Below, piece after piece: positions 20,699 to 31,918 of a DNA stretch of 64,000 nt. The translations under genes were made by a program, and so were the position numbers. This DNA is from Iamia sp963728655 (lineage in GTDB: Bacteria; Actinomycetota; Acidimicrobiia; Acidimicrobiales; Iamiaceae). The number at the start of each line of letters is the position of its first letter. Position 1 is the first letter of the stretch. The notes under the pieces were generated by a model. The model did not search any database, was not told the DNA's origin, and worked only from the letters and a program-made list of their open reading frames with translations. Location of the stretch: contig CAVSLD010000002.1 in the NCBI GenBank assembly GCA_963728655.1, forward strand, positions 186,001-250,000, read 5' to 3'.

Positions 20699-22666
20699 GT
20701 GGAGGACGTGCCGGACCCAGCCAACACCACCATGCCCGCGCGCATCCTGATCCAGCACCCGACCCCCCTGGTCGACTGCGGGCGCTACCCGTCCAAGGCC
20801 ACCGTCGGGCGCACCGTGGAGGTGGGCGCCGACATCTTCCGCGACGGCCACGAGGTCCTGCGGGCCGTGGTCCGCTGGAGGGGTCCGGGCGACGCCGAGT
20901 GGTCGGCCGGCTCACCGCTGCGCCACGTCGACGCCGAGGTGAAGGGCGTCCGCTGGGAGGGTGCCTTCACCGTCGACCGGCCCGGCCGCTGGGCCTGGAC
21001 CGTCGACGCCTGGGCCGACGACCTCGCCTCCTGGCGGGTCGAGGTGGAGCGCAAGGTCGCGGCCGCGCAGGCCGACCTGGGCGGCGAGCTGTCCGAGGGC
21101 GCCCTGCTGCTGGCCGCCGCAGCCGAGCGGGCCGACCGCGGCCCGCGCCCGCGACGACGCCGGCGTGCTCCGGGCCGCGGCGGCCGACCGCCGGCGACGC
21201 CGCCGCGCCCCGACCGGGCCCGGGTCGCGGCCGCCCTCGGCGCCGACGTGGTGGCCGCCGCCGACCGCCACCCCGACCGCTCCCGCGTGGCCCGCCTCGA
21301 CCCCGTCGTCGAGGTCGACGTCGACCCCGTCCGCGGGGCGTTCGGCGTCCTGGTACGAGATGTTCCCCCGCTCCTGGGGCGGCTTCGACGGCGTGCGGGC
21401 CCAGCTGCCCGGCCCTGGCCGAGCTGGGCTTCGACGTCGTCTACCTCCCGCCGATCCACCCCATCGGGGTCACCAACCGCAAGGGTCGCAACAACAGCAC
21501 CGAGGCCGGTCCCGACGACCCCGGCAGCCCCTGGGCCGTCGGCGGGCGTGGAGGGCGGCCACACCGCCCTGCACCCCGACCTGGGCGACGATGCCGCCTT
21601 CGACGCCATGGTGGCCGAGGCCCGCCGCCTCGACATCGACATCGCCCTCGACTTCGCCATCCAGTGCTCGGCCGACCACCCCTGGCTCACCGAGCACCCC
21701 GAGTGGTTCAACCGGCGGCCCGACGGGACGCTCAAGTACGCCGAGAACCCGCCCAAGAAGTACCAGGACATCTACAACGTCAACTTCGACTGCGACGACT
21801 GGCAGGGCCTGTGGGAGGCGCTGCGCGACGTCGTCCTGCACTGGGTCGGTCGCGGCGTCCGGGTGTTCCGGGTCGACAACCCCCACACCAAGCCGGTGCC
21901 GTTCTGGGAGTGGCTCATCCGCACGGTGCGGGCCGACCACCCCGACGTGGTGTTCCTGGCCGAGGCCTTCACCCACCGGGCCATGATGCGCGACCCTGGC
22001 CAAGGCCGGCTTCAACCAGAGCTACACCTACTTCACCTGGAAGCACGCGGCCTGGGAGCTCACCGAGTACCTCACCGAGCTGGCCCACGGACCGGAGCGG
22101 CACTACTTCCGGCCCAACCTCTTCGTGAACACGCCCGACATCCTCACCGCCGAGCTGGCCGAGGGCGGTCCCCCGACGTTCGTGAGCCGCCTGGTCCTGG
22201 CCGCCACGCTGTCGCCCAGCTACGGGATCTACTCCGGCTACGAGCACTTCGAGCGCACCCCGGTGGTCCCCGGCTCCGAGGAGTACCTCGACAGCGAGAA
22301 GTACGAGGCCAAGGAGCGCGCCCTCGACGGGCCGCTGCTCCCGCTCGTCGGCCGCCTCAACGCCATCCGCCGCTCCGAGCCCGCCCTCCAGGTGCTCGAG
22401 GGGCTCACCTTCCTCGACACCGAGAACCCCGCCATCCTCGCCTACGCCAAGCAGAACGGGAGCAGCACCGTCATCACCGCCGTGTCCCTCGACCCCGAGC
22501 ACGCCCAGGAGGGGGTGGTCGTGGTCCCCGCCGACCTGGGCCTGCCCCCGTCCTTCTCCGCCCACGACCTGCTGTCCGACGAGACGTGGACCTGGCGCCT
22601 GGGCCGCAACTACGTGCGCCTGGTGCCCTTCGACGCCGCCGCCCACGTGCTCCGGGTCGAGACCCG

Positions 22667-22670
<4 letters not shown>
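20699..22670 (+). CDS. glgE: alpha-1,4-glucan:maltose-1-phosphate maltosyltransferase (frameshifts)
   Basis: GH13_3 enzyme that extends alpha-1,4-glucan with maltose units from maltose 1-phosphate. The N-terminal domain reads ILIQHPTPLVDCGRYPSKAT and FRDGHEVLRAVVRWRGPGD. The catalytic barrel has the WYEMFPRSWGGFDGVRAQLP region (recovered after removing an extra base), VVYLPPIHPIG, NPPKKYQDIYN, the nucleophile segment VFRVDNPHTKP and the acid FLAEAFTH, then FFRPNLFVNTPDIL rendered across a frameshift near 22000. Other shifts lie near 21140, 21355, 21410 and 21547. About 655 residues, as in mycobacteria. GTG 20699 is taken as start; ATG 20732 is equally possible. Its stop overlaps the treS start (ATGA), so the pathway genes are translationally coupled. 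Confidence 0.92.
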
Positions 22671-24418
<1,748 letters not shown>

Positions 24419-24422
<4 letters not shown>

Positions 24423-25766
24423 CCGGCATCGCCACCGCCCTCGCCTCCCTCGACCTCGACGCCCTCACCGAGTGGGTCACCGCCCAGCGCTGGTTCTCGG
24501 CCAAGTCCCGCGAGGTCACCGTCGACGTCCGCCACGCCATGGTCCTCGACGAGGACGCCGGGCTGGGGCTGGTCGTGGCCGAGGCCAAGGCCGCGGCCGG
24601 CACCCACGAGCTGTTCCAGCTCCTGGTCGGAGCCGACGGCGACGACCTCACGCTACGAGGCCCTGGCCGACCCGGCCCGCGGCGCGGCCCTGGCCCGCCT
24701 CCTGGCCGACGGCACCCGCATCGACGACGTCGCCGGCGAGGTGGCCTTCCACTGGATCGCGGCGCGGCCCCGCCCTGGCCGACCCGCCCGACGGTGCGCA
24801 TGCTCGGCGCCGAGCAGTCCAACTCCTCGGTGGTCATCGACGACGCCGTGGTCCTCAAGGTCTTCCGCCACCTGGAGCCGGGGGAGAACCCGGAGCTGGA
24901 GATGCTGCAGTTCCTGTCCGGCCACGGCTTCGACGACGTGCCCGACCTGCTGGGCTGGTACGAGCTCTCCGGCGACCTGCTCGACGCCACCCTCGGCGTG
25001 GCCCAGGGCTTCCTCGCCGGCGCGACCAACGGCTGGGACCTGGCCCTCGACGAGCTGGGCTCGGGCGCCACCGACCGCCTCACCCCGGGGCTGCGCGACC
25101 TCGGCGCGGTGGTGGGGGAGATGCACGCGGTGCTGGGCTCGGACGTCACCGACCCGGACTTCGCCCCCGAGACCCCGGGCGACGAGGCCCTGCCCCTGTT
25201 CATGGCCACCGTCGACGAGGAGATCGAGCACGTCTTCTCGGCCCTGCCCGACCACGAGGTCTTCGCCCCCATCGCCGGACGGGGCGACGAGCTGCGCGAC
25301 CAGCTGCGGCGCATGTCCCAGGGCGGCTCCGTGGGCCAGGTCATCCGCCACCACGGCGACCTCCACCTGGGCCAGACGATGCAGGGAGGCGGACGATGGA
25401 CGGTGCTGGACTTCGAGGGCGAGCCCAGTCGGCCCTTGCTGGAGCGGCGGCGCAAGCGCTCGCCGCTGCGCGACGTGGCCGGGATGCTGCGCTCGTTCGC
25501 CTACGCCGCCTCCGCCGCCGAGCGGGGTGGGGCCGAGGTGCCCGACGGGCTGGGAGGACGACGCCCGGGCCGCCTTCCTGGACGGCTACCACGCGACGGT
25601 CGACGCCGGCCTGCTGCCGGCGGGCGACGCCGCGGTGGCCCAGGTGCTGGCCCTCTTCGAGCTGGAGAAGGCCGTCTACGAGCTGCGCTACGAGATCGAC
25701 AACCGCCCGGAGTGGGCCGCCATCCCGGTGGCCGGCATCGCCCGGCTGATGGAGGTGGAGGCGTGA
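24419..25766 (+). CDS. mak: maltokinase (frameshifts)
   Basis: ATP-dependent maltokinase producing maltose 1-phosphate for GlgE. ATG 24419 overlaps the treS stop. The N-terminal cap (LTEWVTAQRWFSAKSREVTV) is typical of Mak/Pep2. The kinase core has EQSNSSVVIDDAVVLKVFR, HLEPGENPELEMLQFL, the catalytic loop VIRHHGDLHLGQTM and the metal-binding LDFEGEPSRPLLERR, followed by RDVAGMLRSFAYA and the C-terminal helix EKAVYELRYEIDNRPEW. Shifts lie near 24655, 24775 and 25552; the repaired protein is about 448 residues. The last base pairs overlap the glgB start as GTGA. TreS and Mak form a complex in mycobacteria, and the tight spacing here fits equal expression. Confidence 0.92.
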
Positions 25767-27892
25767 CCCCCGCGCGCGACCGACCCGACGCCACACCCCC
25801 GAAGCCAGGCCAAGGCCCCGAAGGCGGGCAAGGCCCCGAAGGCGGGCAAGGCCCCGAAGCAGGCCAAGTCCTCGAAGGCGGCCAAGGCCCCCAAGGCGGG
25901 CAAGGCCCCGAAGGCGGGGACGGCTCCCCAGCCGGAGACGCCCGCCGAGGCCGCCGACGGTGGAGGAGCCGGCCGCAGCCGGGCGCATCACCCCCACCAT
26001 CGGCGAGCTCGACCTCCACCTGCTGGGCGAGGGTCGCCACCTGCGCCTCCACGACCACCTCGGCGCCCACGTCGTCACCGTCGACGGCGAGCGGGGCACG
26101 TCGTTCTCGGTGTGGGCCCCGGAGGCGGCCGGTGTCAGCGTGGTCGGCGACTTCGACGGCTGGGACCCCGACGCCCACCCGATGCGCAGCCTCGGGTCCT
26201 CGGGCGTGTGGGAGCTGTTCGTCCCCGGCGTGGGCGACGGCGCCACCTACAAGTTCGCCGATCCGCTCGCAGTCCGGCGAGGTCACCCAGCACGCCGACC
26301 CCCTGGCCCGCCGGGCCGAGGTCCCGCCGGCCACCGCCTCGATCGTCCACCAGCCGGGCTACGAGTGGTCCGACGAGGGCTGGGTCGAGCGCCGACGGGC
26401 CGGCCACCCGTGGACCGAGCCCATGAGCATCTACGAGGTGCACGTGGGCTCGTGGCGGCGCGACCCGTCGCGCCCCGACGAGCAGCTCGTCCTACGCCGA
26501 GCTGGCCGACGAGCTGGCCGCCTACGTCACCGACATGGGCTTCACCCACGTCGAGCTGCTGCCGGTGATGCAGCACCCCTTCAGCGGGTCGTGGGGCTAC
26601 CAGGTCACGTCGTTCTACGCCCCTGCCTCGGTGTGGGGGACGCCCGAGGCGTTCCAGACCCTCGTCGACCGCCTCCACGCCCACGGCATCGGCGTGCTGC
26701 TCGACTGGGTGCCGGCCCACTTCCCCCGCGACGAGTGGGCCCTGGCCCGCTTCGACGGCTCCGCCCTCTACGAGCACGCCGACCCCCGACGGGGCTCGCA
26801 CCCCGACTGGGGCACGCTCGTGTTCAACCACGGGCGCCACGAGGTCCTCAGCTTCCTGCTGGCCAACGCCCTGTTCTGGCTCCAGGACATGCACGCCGAC
26901 GGCCTCCGCGTCGATGCGGTGGCCTCCATGCTCTACCTCGACTACTCCCGCCAGCCCGGGGAGTGGGTGCCCAACGAGCACGGCGGGCGCGAGGACCTCG
27001 AGGCGGTGGCGTTCCTCCAGGAGCTCAACCGGGTCGTCCACGCCGAGGAGCCCGGCACCGTGTCGGTGGCCGAGGAGTCCACCGCCTGGCCCGGCGTGTC
27101 GCGCCCCACCGACCAGGGCGGCCTGGGGTTCGGGTTCAAGTGGAACATGGGCTGGATGCACGACACCCTCGGCTACTTCAGCCGGGAGCCGGCGCACCGC
27201 AAGTACCACCACGGCGAGCTCACCTTCTCGCTCGTCTACGCCTTCACCGAGAGCTTCGTGCTGCCCCTCAGCCACGACGAGGTGGTGCACGGCAAGCGGT
27301 CGCTGCTGGAGAAGATGCCCGGCGACCGCTGGCAGCGCTTCGCCAACCTGCGGGCCCTCTACGGCTACATGTGGGCCCACCCGGGCAAGAAGCTCCTCTT
27401 CATGGGGGGCGAGATCGCCCAGGAGCGGGAGTGGAGCGAGGCGCGCAGCCTCGACTGGCACCTGCTGGAGGACCCGGCCCACGGCGGCGTGCAGTCGCTG
27501 GTCCGCGACCTCAACCACACCTACCGGCGCACACCCGGCCCTGTGGGAGGTCGACTTCGACCCCGCCGGGTTCTCCTGGATCGAGGCCGACGACGCCGAC
27601 CGCAACGTGGTGGCCTTCGCCCGCCACGGCGCCGACGGCACCCCGCCGCTGGTGTGCGTGGCCAACCTGTCGCCGGTGCCCCGCCACGAGCACCGCATCG
27701 GCTTCCCGTCGGCCGGGCGCTGGGACGAGGTCCTCAACACCGACGCCGGCGTCTACGGCGGCTCCAACGTCGGCAACCTGGGCGGTGTCGAGGCCGAGGC
27801 CGTGCCGTCCCACGGCCAGCCCGCCTCCGCCGAGCTCGTCCTCCCGCCCCTGGCCGTCGCTGTGGTTCACCCCCGCCGAGGCCCCCGCGTGA
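25763..27892 (+). CDS. glgB: 1,4-alpha-glucan branching enzyme with a Lys/Ala/Pro-rich N-terminal tail (frameshifts)
   Basis: GH13_9 branching enzyme that introduces alpha-1,6 branches into the glucan made by GlgE. GTG 25763 overlaps the mak stop (GTGA). After two repaired single-base shifts (near 25805 and 25965) the N-terminus contains six tandem KAPKAG-type units, an unusual basic tail, before the regular start TPTIGELDLHLLGEGRHLR. The CBM48 domain has FSVWAPEAAGVSVVGDFDGW; the catalytic part has YEVHVGSWRR, HVELLPVMQHPFSGSWGYQV, DGLRVDAVASMLYLDYSR, VAEESTAWPGVSRP and LPLSHDEVVHGK. Other shifts lie near 26265, 26490, 27537 and 27860. Total about 708 residues. Its stop codon lies in the first copy of a 72-base tandem repeat. 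Confidence 0.93.
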   Translation: MTPARDRPDATPPKPGQGPEGGQGPEGGQGPEAGQVLEGGQGPQGGQGPEGGDGSPAGDARRGRRRWRSRPQPGASPPPSASSTSTCWARVATCASTTTSAPTSSPSTASGARRSRCGPRRRPVSAWSATSTAGTPTPTRCAASGPRACGSCSSPAWATAPPTSSPIRSQSGEVTQHADPLARRAEVPPATASIVHQPGYEWSDEGWVERRRAGHPWTEPMSIYEVHVGSWRRDPSRPDEQLVLRRAGRRAGRLRHRHGLHPRRAAAGDAAPLQRVVGLPGHVVLRPCLGVGDARGVPDPRRPPPRPRHRRAARLGAGPLPPRRVGPGPLRRLRPLRARRPPTGLAPRLGHARVQPRAPRGPQLPAGQRPVLAPGHARRRPPRRCGGLHALPRLLPPARGVGAQRARRARGPRGGGVPPGAQPGRPRRGARHRVGGRGVHRLARRVAPHRPGRPGVRVQVEHGLDARHPRLLQPGAGAPQVPPRRAHLLARLRLHRELRAAPQPRRGGARQAVAAGEDARRPLAALRQPAGPLRLHVGPPGQEAPLHGGRDRPGAGVERGAQPRLAPAGGPGPRRRAVAGPRPQPHLPAHTRPCGRSTSTPPGSPGSRPTTPTATWWPSPATAPTAPRRWCAWPTCRRCPATSTASASRRPGAGTRSSTPTPASTAAPTSATWAVSRPRPCRPTASPPPPSSSSRPWPSLWFTPAEAPA
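25812..25919 (+). repeat. six 18-base tandem repeats encoding KAPKAG units in glgB
   Basis: Six adjoining 18-base units starting AAGGCCCCGAAGGCGGGC, with substitutions in units 3-5 (giving KAPKQA, KSSKAA, KAPKAG). The Lys/Ala/Pro frame has G or C at every third position, whereas the alternative Gly/Gln/Pro/Glu frame uses CAA and GAA, so the KAPKAG reading is preferred. The composition resembles the basic tails of histone H1-like bacterial proteins and of HupB. Confidence 0.75.
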
Positions 27893-28027
27893 CCCCCCCA
27901 GCTCTGTACGGAACCACGCCACATGCGGCCACTTCCGGACAAGGTTCGCGAGGGCACCGCGTGACCCGCCACAGCTCTGTACGGAACCGCGCCACATGCG
28001 GCCACTTCCGGACAAGGTCCGGGAGGG
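27886..28027 (+). repeat. tandem duplication of a 72-base intergenic element between glgB and treZ
   Basis: Two direct copies (27886-27957 and 27958-28027). A 56-base core (27899-27954 and 27972-28027) differs at only three positions, and the preceding CGCGTGACCC is also shared. Copy 1 begins inside the last codons of glgB and includes its stop; copy 2 ends five bases before the treZ start, and its GGGAGGGGG edge supplies the likely ribosome binding site. The core contains CTGTACGGAACC and CATGCGGCCACTTCCGG. Not coding by codon usage. Confidence 0.8.
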
Positions 28028-28032
28028 GGCGG

Positions 28033-29770
28033 GTGAGCGAGCCGTACCCGTGGGAGCGGCCCATGGGGGCGACGCCGGACCTGGGCGGGACGACGTTCCG
28101 GGCCTGGGCGCCCGACGCGGCCGAGGTCGCGGTGCGCCTGGCCGACGGCGACCACCCGCTGCAGCCCGTGGGCCACGGCGTGTGGGAGGCGACCCTGGCC
28201 GAGGCCGCAGGGCGGCGACGACTACCGGTTCGTGCTCGACGGCACCGCCTGGCCCGACCCCCACAGCCGCTGGCAGCCCGAGGGCCTCCGGGGCCCGTCG
28301 CGCGTGGTCGACCCGGCCGACATGGCCTGGACCGACGACGGGTGGGAGCCGCCCGCCCTCGAGGAGCTGGTGCTCTACGAGCTCCACGTCGGCACCTTCA
28401 GCGCCGAGGGCACCTTCGACGGCGCCATCCCGCACCTGGCCGAGCTGGCCGACGTGGGCATCACCGCCATCGAGCTCATGCCCGTGGCCGAGTTCCCCGG
28501 GACCCGGGGCTGGGGCTACGACGGCGTGTTCCTCGGCGCCGCCCAGTCGTCCTACGGCGGGCCCCACGGCCTGGCCCGGCTGGTCGACGCGGCCCACGCC
28601 GCCGGGCCTGGCCGTGGTCCTCGACGTGGTCCACAACCACCTCGGGCCCACCGGTGCCGACGCCGTCACCGCCTACGGGCCCGTCTTCACCGACACCTAC
28701 AGCACGCCGTGGGGCGCGGCCCTCAACTACGACGACGCCCTCTCCGACCCCGTGCGGGAGTGGGTGCTCCAGAGCGTGGGCTGGTGGCTCGGACCCCTGC
28801 ACCTCGACGGCCTGCGCCTCGACGCGGTGCACGCCCTGTTCGACCGCAGCGCCACCCACCTGGTCGCCGCGGTGGCCGACCGGGCCCACCGCACCCGACC
28901 CGGCGCGCTGGTGATCGCCGAGAGCGGGCTCAACGACCCCAAGGTGATCCGCCCGCCCGCGCAGGGCGGCTGGGGGTGCGACGCCCAGTGGGCCGACGAC
29001 CTCCACCACGCCCTGCGGGTGCTGCTCACCGGCGACGCCGACGGCTACTACGCCGACTTCGGCACCGTGGCCGACCTGGCCAAGGCCCTGCACCGCCCCT
29101 TCGTGCACGACGGCCAGTGGTCCGGCGTGCGGCGCCGCCGCTTCGGCGCCCCGGCCGACGACCGCCCGCCGGAGCAGTTCGTGGTGTTCACCCAGGACCA
29201 CGACCAGGTGGGCAACCGGGCCCTGGGCGACCGGCCGCCGGCCGAGACCCGCCCCCTCGCCGCCCTGCTCACGCTGCTCTCGCCGTTCACGCCCATGCTG
29301 TTCCAGGGCGAGGAGTACGGCGAGGACGCGCCCTTCCAGTTCTTCACCGACCACATCGACCCGGCCATCGCCGAGGCCACCCGGCAGGGCCGGCGCCGCG
29401 AGTTCGCCGCCTTCGCCGCCTTCTCGGGCGAGGAGGTGCCCGACCCCCAGGACCCGGCCACCTTCGAGCGCTCCAAGCTCACCCGCCGGGAGGACCCCCA
29501 CCTGGCCGCGCTCTACCGCACCCTGCTGCGCACCCGGGGCGACCTGCCGCCGGGCGACGCCGAGGTCACCTTCGACGAGGACGCCCGCTGGCTGCGGATG
29601 CGCCGGGGCCCCTACGAGGTGGTGGCCAACCTGTCCCGCGACCGACGAGGCCACCGTGGCCGACGACGCCCACCCAGGAGGTGGCGGTGCCCACCCACCC
29701 GACGGTCGCGCTGGCTCGACGGCCGGCTGACCCTGCCCGCCCTGGGCGGGGCCCTGCTGCGCGAGGCTGA
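28033..29770 (+). CDS. treZ: malto-oligosyltrehalose trehalohydrolase (frameshifts)
   Basis: GH13_10 enzyme releasing trehalose from the maltooligosyl trehalose made by TreY. GTG 28033 follows a GGGAGGGGG site formed by the end of the intergenic repeat. Repaired sequence: TTFRAWAPDAAEVAVRLADG, then DPHSRWQPEGLRGPSRVVDP, YELHVGTFSAEGTFDGAIP, GITAIELMPVAEFPGTRGWG, VVLDVVHNHLGPTG, the nucleophile DGLRLDAVHALFD, the acid ALVIAESGLND, the third acid VFTQDHDQVGNRA, and MLFQGEEYGEDAPFQFFTDH. Shifts near 28212, 28608 and 29643, with one or more near 29690. About 577 residues. The C-terminal strands are poorly resolved because of shifts, but the end is likely the TGA at 29768, six bases before glgX. 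Confidence 0.9.
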
Positions 29771-29775
29771 GCCGC

Positions 29776-31918
29776 ATGACCGAGGTGTGGCCCGGTGCGC
29801 CCTTCCCCCTGGGCGCCACCTGGGACGGCGAGGGGGTCAACTTCTCGCTGTTCAGCGAGAACGCGACGCGCGTCGAGCTGTGCCTGTTCGCCCCCGACGG
29901 CACCGAGGAGCGCCTCGAGCTGGCCGAGCGCACCAACCTGCACTGGCACGGCTACGTGCCCGGTTGCGGCCCGGGCACCCGCTACGGCTACCGGGTCCAC
30001 GGGCCCTACACGCCCGAGGACGGCCTCCGCTTCAACCCGTCCAAGCTGCTGATCGACCCCTACGCCAAGGCCATCGAGGGCGGCGTCGACCCCGACGCGG
30101 CCAACGTGCTGCCCTACGTCCCCGACGGAACCGACACCGCCGACCTCGAGCCCGACGACGAGGACGACGCCGACGCCATCCCCAAGTCGCTGGTGATCGA
30201 CCCCACCTTCGACTGGGAGGACGACCGCCGGCCCCGGCGCCCGTGGAACGAGACGGTGATCTACGAGGCCCACGTCAAGGGCTTCACCCAGACGCACCCC
30301 GACGTCCGGGAGGACCTGCGGGGCACCTACGGCGGCCTGGCCTCGGAGGCGGCCATCGCCCACCTCACCGGCCTGGGCGTCACCGCGGTGGAGCTGCTGC
30401 CCATCCACCACAGCATCGACGAGAGCTTCCTCCACGAGAAGGGCCTGTCGAACTACTGGGGCTACAGCTCCATCGGCTACCTCGCGCCCCACGCCGGCTA
30501 CGCCGCCACGGGCTCCGAGGGCGAGCAGATCCGCGAGTTCAAGGGCATGGTCAAGGCCCTCCACCGGGCCGGCATCGAGGTCATCCTCGACGTCGTCTAC
30601 AACCACACCGCGGAGGGCAACCACCTGGGCCCGATGCTCTCGTTCAAGGGGGTCGACAACACCTCGTACTACCGGCTGGTGCCCGACGACCCCCGCTACT
30701 ACATGGACTTCACGGGGACGGGGAACTCGCTCAACCCGGTGAACCCCACCGTGCTGCGGCTCATCATGGACTCGCTGCGGTACTGGGTGATCGAGTGCCA
30801 CGTCGACGGCTTCCGCTTCGACCTGGCCAGCGCCCTGGCCCGCGAGCTCTACGACGTCGACCGGCTGTCGGCCTTCTTCGACGTGATCCACCAGGACCCG
30901 GTGCTCTCCCAGGTGAAGCTGATCGCCGAGCCGTGGGACGTCGGCCCCGGCGGCTACCAGGTGGGCAACTTCCCGGTGCTGTGGACCGAGTGGAACGGCA
31001 TGTACCGCGACACCATGCGGGACTTCTGGCGGGGCGAGTCCGGCGTGAGCGACTTCGCCTCCCGCCTCACCGGCTCCAGCGACCTCTACGAGTCCGACGG
31101 CCGCTCGCCGGTCGCCTCCATCAACTTCATCACCGCCCACGACGGGTTCACCCTGGCCGACCTCACCAGCCACGACCACAAGCACAACGAGGACAACCTG
31201 GAGGACAACCAGGACGGCACCGACGACAACCGGTCGTGGAACTGCGGGGTCGAGGGCCCGACCGACGACCCCGAGGTGCTGGCCCTGCGGGCCCGGCAGC
31301 GCCGCAACCTGATGACCACCCTGCTGGTGAGCCAGGGCGTGCCCATGCTCCTGGGCGGCGACGAGTCGTGCCGGACCCAGGGCGGCAACAACAACGCCTG
31401 GTGCCAGGACAACGAGATCTCCTGGTTCTCGTGGGACCTCGACGAGCGACGCCCGGGAGATGTACGAGTTCACCCGGCGCCTCATCCGGCTGCGCCGCGA
31501 CCACCGGGTGTTCCGCCGCCGGCACTTCCTCCAGGGCGACACCCGCGACAGCGCCGTGCTCCCCGACGCCTGGTGGTTCCGCCCCGACGGCCGGCGCATG
31601 ACCACCCGCGACTGGGACCAGCCCGACGGCCACACCGTGGGCCTGTTCCTCAACGGCGAGCAGTTCCCCTACCGCGACGAGCGGGGCCGGCCGGATCGTC
31701 GACGACTCGTTCCTGCTGCTGTTCAACGCCCACCACGACGACGTCGACTTCGTGCTGCCGGCCCGGCGCTTCGGCACCTCGTGGGCGGTCGAGCTGACCA
31801 CCGTCGACCCCGACGGTCGAGCCCGGCGCCTGGACCGTGCCGACCCGGGGCACCGTCACCGCCGAGGCCCGCTCCGTCACCATCCTGCGCCGGGTCGGCC
31901 CCCGAGCGCCGTGGCTGA
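29776..31918 (+). CDS. glgX: glycogen debranching enzyme (isoamylase type) (frameshifts near 3' end)
   Basis: GH13_11 enzyme cutting alpha-1,6 branches to yield linear chains for TreY. ATG 29776. The CBM48 region has GEGVNFSLFSENATRVELCL; the barrel has VIYEAHVKGFTQTHPD, VTAVELLPIHHSIDE, VILDVVYNHTAEGNH, the nucleophile DGFRFDLASALARELYD, the acid KLIAEPWDVGPGGYQVGNFP, FITAHDGFTLADL and MLLGGDESCRTQGGNNNAWC. The frame is intact for 1,680 bases; single shifts follow near 31455, 31690, 31820 and 31902. Removing the last one gives the terminus RRVGPERRG with TGA at 31916. About 712 residues. It shares eight bases with the treY start (GTGGCTGA). Confidence 0.93.

Noticed and set aside
25763..25965. 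Gly/Gln/Pro/Glu-repeat reading of the glgB 5' region
   Set aside because: That frame uses CAA and GAA codons repeatedly, which is atypical here, and would still need shifts to reach the GlgB domains. The Lys/Ala/Pro frame has G or C at all third positions.
25812..28027. CRISPR-like repeats
   Set aside because: The 18-base units are contiguous without spacers and lie in coding sequence; the 72-base element has only two adjoining copies.
28034..28100. A third copy of the intergenic repeat at the start of treZ
   Set aside because: Only scattered similarity (GTGAGC and CCGTAC) remains, within chance for this base composition.
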